Assembly: GCA_946807835.1 (NCBI GenBank) | Contig: OX327684.1 | Location: 31,556,501 to 31,620,500, forward strand | Direction: 5' to 3' | Source: Ailanthus altissimus | Lineage: Eukaryota; Streptophyta; Magnoliopsida; Sapindales; Simaroubaceae | DNA: 64,000 nt | Notes under the pieces: generated by a model | What the model saw: the letters and a program-made list of their open reading frames with translations, nothing else | Databases searched by the model: none | What the model was told of the DNA's origin: nothing | Position numbers and translations under genes: made by a program | Shown here: one piece after another, positions 13,201-23,843 of the stretch | How the letters are laid out: every line of letters begins with the position of its first letter | Numbering within the stretch: the first letter of the stretch is position 1

Positions 13201-16200
13201 TCCTCAAGCATTTTTCCAGCAGCCTTGAAAGCAGCAGTGTTCTTAGTGATTACCTGTGATGCGAGTTTCAAGAAAACAGCTTAGAAAGCGGGTAATTATG
13301 TACATATAAAAGGATGAATTGCAGAAGAAAAGTCTAACTACCTGGACAACGTTTTCCTCACCAATCTCTTCCACCACTTTGTCCAACAACTTGAAAATGC
13401 TTGCAGAATCTTCTATTGTATCAGTGGCATCAACAGAAGATACAAAATATAGACCACGAGGACTAGAAACCAAAAAGTTTATTAATGTCTTTCCCTGCAC
13501 ATCTTTCCAACTATCAGCCATGACAGAACAACCAGTAATTGACCAAGAAGCCTTCAGCTCTGCCAAGTTCTCTTTGATTGCAGCAATTTCATCCTGGAGG
13601 AATCGGCCAGATATTAATCTACTTGAAGGGCCTTGCAAGCCTTGCCCATATTGACCAACTAGCTCTAGCATCTTGTGGAAATATGGGGAGTTTGCAGCAT
13701 TTGAAGGAATGCCAGTATGATAAAAAAACTTGCAGATAGCTGATGTCACTTCCTTGCGAGTTTTCCTCTCAAAACCTGTCTTTGCTTTCACTTGCCTATA
13801 GAGCGGTGATGTCTGGCTTTTGAGTGACTTCAAGAACACAGAATCCAATCTTGATCTTCTCATTAAAGGTTCAGTACCATTGCCACCGTTACTAGGTGAT
13901 CTACCCTTGACATTATATCTGATATCACTGTCTGAAATTTTATCATCAATAGCCACTAGGTCTTTACTTGCACATTGTAAAAACCTACCATCCTGGTCTT
14001 CCTCTTCATCCTCGTTATCTGAATGCATATAAAAAGCAGATATCCCCTTAGTATCAGGTTTCCGATGCCGTCTGCCAGTCTGTCTGCCAGTACGATGCCA
14101 TTTCATGTTCTCTTTAATTTTAAGATACACATCCTCAGGCGCCTTCTCACAGTATGAAACTTCTCCAGGGATCCTTGCCAGATGTTGTTTAAATCGATTT
14201 ATGCCTCCACTAATAATTTTTTCACAATAATTGCATTTTACCCTTTTTTTCTTTTCATCTTGAGCGACACAATGTTCCCATCCAGGGTCCACGTATCCTA
14301 ATGATCGGAGAGGAGCAAATCTTATGACCAAGTTCTTATCACCCATCACTTTCTTCCCTCTACGCTTATAACCTGCAAGCACATCTTCCGCATCATTATA
14401 CTCGCCAGAGTGACAACTTAAAGATGCCTGTTCATAGTCAGACTGCCTTCTTTTCCGACCAGACCGACATCCTTCCAGGTTTTTCCTCATATTCAAGCAT
14501 ACTTCATCTGGAACCTTTTCACAGTGAGTAACTTCCCCAGATATTCTGGCTAGATGCTGCTTCAATCTGAATATTCCACCACTAACTATTTTCCCACAGT
14601 AGTTGCATTTAACCTTCTTTTTCCTATCATCTTGAGCAATGCCGTGCTCCCATCCAGGGTCAACATATCCTGTGGACCGAAGTGGGGCCATCACTTCAAA
14701 AATATGACAAGTGGCTTGCAACAGAAGCTTTACTTATTTGGCTGTCATATGATTGAAACAAAAATTAAAATAAATAAACAGGTATAACAAAAAAAAAATC
14801 AATACTTAATAAGTTTTGAGCAACCTAAAGTGTTTTTGTTAGGAAGGCAACATCTTCAACAACAGAAATCCAGGAGCAGAAAGATTACAGGTAAATGTAT
14901 TCAGACCCTGTTATCCTCATAATGTTGTTGCTTCATGTGCAGATAGATATTTAAGTTGATGCAAAAATCTTGACATGGCAATTCATGTCAGATTCATTTC
15001 AGACATGCTAAACAATGGTAGTTTTAAAACGTAGGTCATATAATCACACAAACTATCATATACTTGCACAAACTAACATTTAGTACTACAGGACATTTTA
15101 AACAAGAATTTGTATCATGGTAGGTTGATTACAGCTTTACTATTCTCTTTCAAAATTGGAGTCATAATTCAACGGAAGAAGGCTCCTAAAATGATGTGAA
15201 CTCCTCCATATTTTGAATAATGAAGATTTTCACACAAGCACACAAGAATTTCTTTACTCAATTAAGGGAAAAAAGGCAATCTTGTACAAGAATTGGAAAA
15301 TGAAGAAAATAAATAACTTAAAACTGTGTAAAATTCTGACTGATCAAGAGAGTTGCTGAGGAAAAAAATAAGTCTTTTCCTGCGACCATTCCCAGGTATA
15401 TGAGGAAAACAATGACAGTAACATAAGTCACCAGGAGAAGGAAAATAAAGAGCTTTCGATCGTACAATAAATTTGCCCGTTTGATAAACTAGAAATCCTT
15501 TGTCAAGTGCAAATCACCTGTTGCATGGCCCCGCAAAGACTGAGTTTCCTCGTATAAATTCCTCACAAGCATCAAAATTGAAGCCTGATCTAATTACCAA
15601 AACTACAGTAACAGGTAAGTTGATAACTCAAGTATAGATAATTAGACAAAAAACAAACACCTCAAATGCACAAGTGACTACTTCTAAAATCATAGACAGA
15701 AATTTTGATCGGGTCTTGTCATAATCATGTCACATCAGCATAATGTTAATCAAGTGGTAACATTTATCCAGCAAATTTTGAAGTCCACTAGTGAGCTTGC
15801 AAACCATGATCTACTGGACACATTTTTTACAATATACCAATACAAGAAAAATTACCAGACAGTAGATAAGTGTAAGCTTCTGAAATCTGCGGCAAATGCA
15901 TATATCAAAGTCAGACTCATTCCAGTACTACATTTATAAATATATAAATTTTCAAATTGAATTTGATCATTCATCATTTCAAATGAAACTAATGTCTGGC
16001 TTCTTCATTGCACAACATCTTTGAGGCAAAGAAAATACCAGAATTAACAACGGGCAAGGAGCAGAATCAAGCTCCTAGATTGAACTAAAAAACTTGAAAA
16101 ATGTTTGAGGCACTAATCACTCACCAATTTGAACTTAGACTCGGCATCAGTCTTTTTGTCAACTGGAAAGAGATCAGGATGAGACTCCCATACCTTCCTT

Positions 16201-16643
16201 CTATAAGCTGCTTTAACCTACCAATTAACCAATTTTTTTATTAAAAAAAAGAAAAAAAAACTAAAATCACTTCAAATTTTTGATCATGTCTCAATCATTA
16301 TAGAGCACGCTCAATCATATGAGTATCAAACTTGACAAAATCAGTCCATTCGATGCAAACTCATCAACACAAATAGTTTACTTGTAAAATAAAATAAATA
16401 AGCTAAAACAAAACTGATAGCAGAGTGAATTTGATTCTTGAACGTAATAATTAATCAAATTCTGAACTGTAACCCTAATTTTCTCCACATTCATATCATA
16501 TGAATGGCTCAAAGTTTAAAATACAGAAGATCAAAAGTAATAATATTGAAAAAACAACAATAATAATAAAAAAGTACCTGAGAAGCGGTGGGGCGAGAAT
16601 TTGGAGGGAAGCCTAGCAAGACCCTGGCTTCATCGCCCTGCAT
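10209..16643 (-). CDS. Small J-domain (DnaJ-like) protein with C-terminal membrane anchor; host gene of a nested gene
   Basis: Six exons: 16643-16578, 16217-16125, 15886-15856, 10623-10597, 10503-10371, 10263-10209, giving 405 nt and 134 residues with intact frame and GT..AG borders. Residues 1-63 form a compact J-domain. The HPD triad that stimulates Hsp70 ATPase is at residues 35-37 (SHPDLFP), and the last helix reads ISEAYTYL. A Gly/Arg linker follows, then a hydrophobic segment at about residues 94-113, and a basic/Pro tail ending NPFLP. The family is a conserved single-copy-like plant J-domain protein; by inference it is a membrane-tethered Hsp70 co-chaperone in an unknown organelle. The start ATG opens exon 1, and the family begins the same way (MQGxEARVLLGFPPN). 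Intron 3 is 5.2 kb and contains the complete hAT-derived gene. Confidence 0.9.
11334..14691 (-). CDS. Domesticated hAT transposase: two BED zinc fingers, DUF659, hAT dimerisation domain
   Basis: Six coding exons: 14691-13342, 13253-12567, 12440-12357, 12156-12081, 11963-11647, 11522-11334, totalling 2703 nt and 900 residues. Two BED fingers come first (Cys29/Cys32/His46/Cys57 and Cys153/Cys156/His170/Cys181), each preceded by a YVDPGWEH block. An acidic linker follows, then DUF659 (about 330-480), the RNase-H-like body, and the hAT C-terminal dimerisation region from about residue 733 (AAWWQQHG). The tail is Asp-rich. The first acidic residue survives (Asp393 in MADSWKD), but the usual TDN motif reads TKN at about 453-455, so catalysis is probably lost. 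It resembles the long-conserved Arabidopsis At3g17450-type family; a DNA-binding regulatory role is inferred. It lies inside intron 3 of the J-domain gene, same strand. A leader exon border is plausible at 14727. Confidence 0.92.
15518..15589 (-). other. Candidate cassette or leader exon inside the J-domain gene's large intron
   Basis: A 72-bp stretch bounded on the minus strand by an AG acceptor (before 15589) and a GT donor (after 15518). It is exactly 24 codons and open in the phase left by exon 3 of the J-domain gene, so inclusion would keep that protein in frame. It could instead be a 5' leader exon of the nested hAT-derived gene, joining the acceptor at 14727. Sequence alone cannot decide; it may also be chance. 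Confidence 0.35.
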
Positions 16644-18336
16644 TTCTGTAATTTCCTTCGGGTTGTGTAAAGCCCCAAGTTTTTAGTTTACACAATTTTT
16701 ATAATAAAATTATATTGGGGAGGTTTTAGGTGTTAATTGCTGAGACGGGTGTTTATTTTCTGGTGGGTGAGTAGGTGACGGAGATGATGATCTGATCTTG
16801 ATTAAAGATGGAATCACTACAGACGAGGATGGGTATGCTGGCCAATCACAGCCGTTGATTTGGCAGTTGGATTTGGGTCGATTTGACTTAAATTTTTTTC
16901 ATGCGAAAATTTGCTAAAATCCATCCCCGCGGGCTCCATGGACCGTTGTAACGTCATCAGAGTTGGAACAACTTGCAAGTCCTAAATGACTAATTTGGTG
17001 GTTTCCGTGAAATCGAATTAAATTCTAATTCAATAGGTTTGTTTGAATTTTTATTGCAATTGGTAATAATTTTTACTTTAATTTAACTTAATTTCAGAAA
17101 AAATGGGTTGGATTCGGATGATTGATTTTGCTACAAAGTAACAATACTTGGAACGTCAACTGAATAAGTAAATTGATTTTTTTTAAATTATAAATATTCA
17201 TTGTATTAGAATAAATAAATAAAAAAATAAAAAAAAAATTAATTTTAAATTTTGAACTAATTCTCAGTTTTATCTTCTTAATTTTAAAAATATTAATTTT
17301 ATCTCAATTTATTAGTCTCTATTATTTAAGGTGACGAAAAAAATGTATTTTTTTCTTTACAATAATATTATTGTCCTTGTTAAAATATATTTTGAATGTT
17401 TAAATCTGGTTTTGGAACAACAATCATCAAAACAATTCCTAAAAGAATATTCAAAATTTTGGATTTTTAAGTTTAAATTAGTTCCTTGTGAAAACAACTG
17501 AAGTCTCCTGTTTGAATACTAGATTATTCCATAGTGAAAGGATTAATCTCTTTAATCTCTTTATCACTAATCTCGTGCAAGTGATAATTGTGATACTATT
17601 TATTATTCTTTAATATTTTAATAAGTTAACTTTTTAAAATTAATGCTAAACCGTTAATCGTTGAATTAGAAATAAACTTTTTCGTAACGGCAGTAATTAT
17701 CATCACATTTTAATGTATATATTAGTAATGTAGTCATTTGTACTATCGACATAAAATTTATTAAGGAATAAGAAAATTTTATCCTAAAAGTTGGGCATAA
17801 TTGATAATTTTATTTTAATTTTAAATATTTAATTTTATCTTATTTCATTAATTTTTACTGTTAATTTAAACAAAAATAATAATTTTAATAAATAATTAAT
17901 TTTAAACACAGTACAAACTCACTTGAATATGTGATACAATATTATATATTCATTTAATTAAAAAAAAAATTAATAAAATAACACATGTGTGATAATATGA
18001 TAAATTAATTATGATATATGTTATCATGTAATTAATTTATATTTAAAAATTAAAATAAAATATCTGACACATGTTAAAATATGATTAATTACAAATAATA
18101 CATATGTAATTGATTTATATTTTTTATAAATATTTTAAATATAAATAAAATAAAATAATTAATTAATAATTAAAAACATAATTTGTCGTTGAAGCGTCGC
18201 TGAAAACAATGACGGTAGAACAATTAAAAAATAATTTTTATATTATTATACTTTATTTTTTTAATTTGCATAATAAATAATTATTTTTAACGAAAAAACC
18301 CGACAAAAAATAATTGAGAGAAATAGAGGCCACCGA
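16644..18336. other. Promoter side of the J-domain gene, then AT-rich intergenic DNA
   Basis: 16644-16900 is moderately GC-containing and should include the promoter and leader of the minus-strand J-domain gene. From about 17000 onward the DNA is very AT-rich with no credible coding frame. Several short stretches (for example around 17780-17860) look like eroded transposon ends, but I cannot pair them. Confidence 0.4.
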
Positions 18337-19530
18337 TTATATGTCATAGGATAAAGCAAGACAACAATAGAATTTACGTTTCAATGCTAATCGATTAAAC
18401 GATATATTATATCATTTATGTGAAAAAATTTCCCATTTTTATTAAGAAAAGAGAGTTTTAACTTTATTTTGACTCAGTCAAAATTTTTATACTATATTAA
18501 CCAAAAGGAAAATTATACTTATTTTGCTCCTTTTGCAAAATACACCTCAAATCGAATCCCTCGTGTAAATTTAACATTGCATCACGTGGCATCACCCTAA
18601 CTCACCACGTAGCAATTTTTAATTAATTATTAAAAGTTTTTATTATAAAAATTAATATTTTATTAAATTTATTACAAATATATCATCATCTCTCTCTTTC
18701 TCTCATTCTTTTTTTCTTTGACGCTCAAAATTTCTTATAATTAAACTATTAAATTTGTACTTAATTTGTAGATCGATTCAAAACACATGATATTTTAAAA
18801 AATAAAAAAAAGAACCAATTATGTACTTAAAAAATTTGAAAATAAGGAGAAAAAATTAGTAAATTTTTATTTTTTGTTGTTAGTTAATAAATATAGAATT
18901 AAAATCTGTAAATTTAGTGTTAAAATAAGGTTAAAAATAAGTGTAAAAAATAAAAAAAAAACAATAAAATCATCAAAATTTATTGATTCAAGACTAAATT
19001 TGTGTGCATCTCATGATGCATGCGCTAGAGCATATTTCACGTATCGGCGCATAATTGCACACGCCAAGCTTATGTGGCATTTTTATTTTATTTAGAAAAT
19101 CATTAATTTTTTCATTTATTTATATAAAGTTTTATTTTTTATTCATATATATTTATGTTAATATTTTGTATTATTTTTAATTATTATATATATAATTATA
19201 CTAAACTAATAATTATTTTGATTTTTTTTTTTAGATGTCACTGATATTATTATGGCTAAAATTTCGACATTTATATATTTTTGAGGAAGACGAGAGATAC
19301 TTAATGATACTTTTAAGAGATACATTAGATATAAAAAAAATATGCACATGATAATTTAAAAAAATATTAAATATAAAGTGTTGTTAAAAAAAGTTTATCA
19401 TCTTATTGGAGGGCACACGCGGTCAATTTTTTCCAAATTTTTTAATTAATTAATTAATCTATTAAATTATTTTAAATATTGTTATAATTATAATTTGTTT
19501 TTTATTATAATAATTATTAATAAAAAAACC

Positions 19531-19554
19531 GAAGAAGCATACATGTGCTTCTTC
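19531..19554. repeat. Perfect hairpin, 9-bp arms
   Basis: GAAGAAGCA and TGCTTCTTC flank a 6-base centre. It is a GC-containing island inside AT-rich DNA. Confidence 0.85.
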
Positions 19555-19909
19555 TTTTTTCCTTTTTTTTTCTCTTTTTTTTGTTATAAATTAATTAAAA
19601 AATAAACTAAAAAAATGAAATTTAAAAATAAAATAATTAATTAAAAAATAAATTTGTGCTTCTTTTTTTAAAGTTATAAATTATATAATAATATTTAAAA
19701 TAGTTTAGGAAACAAATATTATTAAAATTAAAAAAGGAAAATTTTATTTTTAATTAATTAATTTTTTGTTATAATTTAATTAAAAAAATAATTTAAAATA
19801 AATTTAAAATTTTAAAAATAAATACGATTTTTTATTTGTTATAAATTACAATAATATTTAATATAATTTTTAAAAATATTATTATAAAAAAAGAGAAAAA
19901 AAACACAAC

Positions 19910-19948
19910 AAGCTGATGTGCACAAGTGCATTAAACAAGCATCAGCTT
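19910..19948. repeat. Hairpin, 9-bp arms
   Basis: AAGCTGATG at 19910-19918 pairs with CATCAGCTT at 19940-19948 around a 21-base loop. Confidence 0.85.
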
Positions 19949-20152
19949 TTTTTTTTTTTAATTAAGATAAATAATTAAAAAAATATTGAAAAATTAACTA
20001 TATATTTTTATTTGTTTATAAATTATAATAATATTTAATATAAGTTTAAAAAACTATTATTGTAACTGAAAATTTGTTTTAATTTTTTAATTAAAATTTT
20101 ATTTTTAATTAATTAATTTTTAAATTAATTTTTAACAAAAAAAAGCGTAAAT

Positions 20153-20203
20153 GCACGCTCGTCAATTAGTTGACGTGCGAACATCAATTAGTTGATGCGC
20201 GAG
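20153..20203. repeat. Twin hairpins sharing one loop
   Basis: Two successive palindromes, CGTCAATTAGTTGACG (20160-20175) and CATCAATTAGTTGATG (20182-20197), share the loop TTAG and differ in one stem pair by compensating changes. Outer bases (GCACG.. and ..CGTGC; CTCG.. and ..CGAG) can pair further. Confidence 0.85.
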
Positions 20204-20590
20204 TATAATTAATTTTATAATTTAATTTTTTTAAATAATTAATTTTGATTATGTTTCATAAAATAATTTTAGTTAAATTTATTTATTAAATTAATTAATT
20301 ATAATAAATAAATATATATTTTTACAAATTATACAAATAAGAGTAAATTAATTTATTAAAATAAAAAATTCTATCTTTTTTTGTTATTAAAATTAAAAAA
20401 TTTTAACTACGTCAAAAAAATTTATTTTCCCAAAAACTTAAGTCTAACAGTAAAAATTTCCTTTTATATGTCATAGGACAAAGCAAAAACCTGCCTTTTG
20501 TAATTGTATCCTTCTTTTGAAGGAGTAAAGAACTCGCCGAAGTGACAAACGCCAACTTAGAATAGCAAAGAAAATAAACTAAAGGGAAAG

Positions 20591-23500
20591 ATGAGAAATC
20601 TTAACGGAGGATTCAGGTGGAATAATATGTTTAGGGCGTTAATGCAATTACAATCTATTTCTTCAATTTCGCACACGGATCATCTGCATCGAAGATCATT
20701 TAACCTATCAGCAATCGCCTCATCTTCACTCTCCATTTTTCGTTATTACTCAACTGGTGGGTATTTCCATATTCATATTATTTCTTTCAAAATTTTAATC
20801 ACTCGATTAAATCGACGAGTCTCGTCCACGGGTTTTCAAACCCTAGCTCGTTTTTCCCGAAATAATTTGCTATCTTCCTTTAATGTTTGAATTGTTTATG
20901 GTTTAGATTTAAGCTATTCTTTTTTAGTATAAAAGAATAAATGTGGTAATATCTGAAAATTAACATATAGTAATCTGGAGTAGATATTAACATGGATTGC
21001 TGATAGAGATTGTGTTATGTGCGGTGTGTGTAAAGAACATTCGAGAACTTATTTTATTTGGATGGTGTGAATGATGGCAGAAATTCAATCTCAAATATCT
21101 ACTGACCTTATTAAGATAATGGATCAAAGATTATTGGCTATTGAGCGTAGGAGTGTTTGTCTTGAGAATCTCATAAACCAGGTAATTATTATTTGTTCCT
21201 AAATATTTGAGGAGTTTTAGTTATGTAGTTTAAATAGGCATTGAGTGCATTGTGTGCTGTTTCATTTGTATGTTGATTGAAGACAGCCGGAAGCCTCACC
21301 TTCAGAGTATTCTAAGGCTAATAAAGAGCTTCGGAAACTCAGGGATTCTATGGAACTTATAAATGGATTGAGGAGCAAACAAAAGGTGAATTACTGCTAC
21401 TTCTTGATGTGTTACCTTAGCTTATATTTGGCTAATAAGTTAGTTAAGTCATCTGTCTGAAATGTGAAATGTTTGTGTTCTTTATTACTTATTTTGGCCA
21501 ATTGATTGTTTATAGGAAATTGATGGGTTGAAGTCGCTGATTGCTGAATGTCCTGAAGATAGAGACATGCTTGATTTGGCAACTGAGGAATTGCATCAGG
21601 CCATGGAAGAAGAGAAAAGATTGCAGAGTTTGTTGCTCAAGTCATTACTTCCCAAGGATGATGCTGATGGGAGGGACTGCATTTTGGAAGTGAGAGCCGG
21701 TAAGGATGATGTCAGCGATGGGCGTCTAAATGCAAGTTTTATTGCTTCTTACGTTCTGCCATCAACATGCACTCCAATTTTTCTGATTTCCCCCTCTATA
21801 TTATTTTGCCTTTTTCTATTTAGGAACGGGAGGAGAAGAAGCCTCTTTGTTTGCAGTAGACATATTTAAGATGTAAGTTTCTACAGTCTGATAGGCATCT
21901 ACATCTATGTAAATTTTGCATATCAATTTTTAAAATTGGGAATGTGACATTGTATGAACTGTAACAGGTACGAGAGATACTCACAGAAAAAGGGGTGGAA
22001 GTTTGAAGTTGTAGATGTAACAGAGTCTGATCTGAGAGGATACAAGGTATGTCTTCCATTCTTTGCGGATGTTAAACATCTCCTTCACATGTGTCCCTTC
22101 TTAATTTGTCGGTTCCTGTTCAGTAGTTAGGATACAAGGTATTTCTACCAAGTATGAAATTTACTGGTGCCTGTTTAACAAATCTTTGCCATGTACTTTT
22201 CCTTGCCAGGAAGTTAGTGCAGCAATCTCAGGAGCTGGGGTTTTCGGCAAACTTAAATTTGAGAGTGGAATACATAGAGTTCAGGTTACATTACCACCTA
22301 TCCATTTACAATATATGATGTCTAGTGGAAATCACTGACTATTTTGCTTTGGCAGCGTGTTCCTTTGACGGAGAAGTCTGGACGAGTTCACACCAGTGCT
22401 GTGTCTGTTGCCATCCTTCCTCAAGCTGATGAGGTGCTAAGCCCTATGAATTGGAATTCACTTCAATTACAATATCTGATACAGTGTCACAATTTTATGC
22501 TTATTTTTCTGTTTAGTTGTCACCATTGTAAAACTTGAACTACCATAATCTTTTATCATTCTCAATCTCATTGATTTTCATTGTTTGGACTTGCAGGTAG
22601 ATGTCCACTTGAGGAATGAAGACTTGAGGATTGATACTTACAGATCTGGGGGTTCAGGTGGTCAGCATGCAAATACAACCAATAGTGCTGTTAGAGTAAC
22701 TCATGTCCCAACTGGGATGACAGTTTCGATACAAGATGAACGATCTCAACATATGGTAAAAGATTCTTTTTTTCTTAATTATTGGATTCTTCTAAATTTG
22801 AGTTTCTGACTAAACTGGCCTTTCTAACCTATATGGGAATAGTCATTTCAAAAATCAAAAGGAGACAAATGCAGATTTGGTTAATTTACATTGTTTCCTA
22901 TTTTCACTTTGTGACTAACAATCTAACAGCAGAATACAAAGAGTGTTTTGTTCAATAATTGATTAAAGTATAATTGCTGCTTCTTGTTTTTGACCACCAG
23001 TTGTAGACATTGTTGTACTGTAGACCAGCCAATTTTAAGGCCTATTTTGTAGTTCGGGTTCCCTCACTTTCATGCCCTTTTAGAAAGTTTACAGAGAAAT
23101 GACTTCTTGTATTAATGATATTGAAACACCAAAACCATAAGATAACAGTTATTTGAATTTTTCATGAATAGGTCCATACCTATTTAAACAGGGGAGGAAA
23201 ATGGGAGTGTAGCCTCAAGTACTTCATAGTTCTTTGTTGCATCTTTCCAACTGATTATATGCAATCTAGTCTAATGTGGCCATGGACCATTGCATTTTCC
23301 ATTTGCAACTTACTGATATTATATATGTAGGCAGCTGCATGAATGTTTCAAAAACCAAGCAATGTATGGTGATGCACAGGGTGTGGGCATTATGTTTCAT
23401 CTGCTTTGTCTTATTTTCCCTTTTCCTTTTTTTTACCTTTTTTTTTTTTCGTTTTGAATCTTTTACTCAGAACAAGGCAAAGGCACTTAAGGTGTTGTGT

Positions 23501-23843
23501 GCAAAGCTTTATGAAATTGAAAGGTCTAAAATACAGATGAGTCGGTCAAAGCTTCGGTCAGAGCAGGTAAAAGCAACTAAAATATGAAGATTATTGTTTT
23601 GTTTTTCATTTTTCAGAATAATATGGAGCTCTTGTCACCTTAAAACAGATTGGTAGTGGGGACAGATCTGAGCGTATCCGTACTTACAACTTCCCGCAAG
23701 GGCGTGTCACGGATCATCGTGTTGGCATCACCCATCACGCAATAAATGACGTGATGCAGGGAGAAAATCTAGATATCTTCATTGATGCTCTACTTCTACA
23801 GCAGGAAATGGATGCAATTGCATCATTCAGTTCTACTCGGTAA
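20591..23843 (+). CDS. Mitochondrial-type class-I peptide chain release factor (RF1/PrfA family)
   Basis: Eleven exons: 20591-20756, 21081-21181, 21287-21385, 21516-21699, 21824-21872, 21968-22046, 22210-22284, 22356-22433, 22597-22755, 23471-23566, 23649-23843; 1281 nt, 426 residues. The protein hydrolyses the peptidyl-tRNA ester at stop codons. The peptidyl-transferase GGQ is at residues 298-300 ([17 protein letters not shown]), and the region GTGGEEA marks the PCRF domain. The stop-codon recognition tripeptide is PLT at 254-256 rather than the bacterial PAT (RF1) or SPF (RF2); the same variant is, as I recall, in Arabidopsis mitochondrial RF1 (At2g47020), so UAA/UAG decoding is inferred. 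The first 55 residues are Arg/Ser-rich, low in acidic residues, and end RYYST, fitting a mitochondrial presequence. The stop TAA is followed by a typical 3' flank. Confidence 0.94.

Larger units (their letters stand above)
18337..20486. mobile_element. 2.1-kb AT-rich insertion bounded by a 23-bp direct repeat
   Basis: TTATATGTCATAGGA plus eight more bases occurs at 18337-18359 and again at 20464-20486 with a single T/C difference. The sequence beyond the repeat differs on each side. The enclosed 2104 bp is extremely AT-rich, has no long frame, and carries isolated GC-rich imperfect palindromes. This is what an insertion with a long target-site duplication would look like, but no terminal inverted repeat, LTR or poly(A) end is obvious, so the element type is unknown. 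Its right end lies about 105 bp before the release-factor ATG, so it sits in that gene's promoter region. Confidence 0.4.

Noticed and set aside
11226..13654. Plus-strand frames of 60-131 codons at 11226-11621, 12715-13074, 13319-13654 and others.
   Set aside because: They are antisense shadows of the hAT-derived exons, with no domain or splice structure of their own.
14692..14721. Upstream extension of the hAT-derived protein by ten residues from 14721.
   Set aside because: The codon at 14721 is TTG, and an acceptor site lies just before it; the family begins at the ATG 14691 (MAPLRSTGYVDPGWEH).
18509..20460. GGAAAATTAT at 18509 and its loose inverse near 20460 as terminal repeats of a Mutator-like element.
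   Set aside because: Similarity stops after about ten bases and no 9-bp target duplication adjoins either end.
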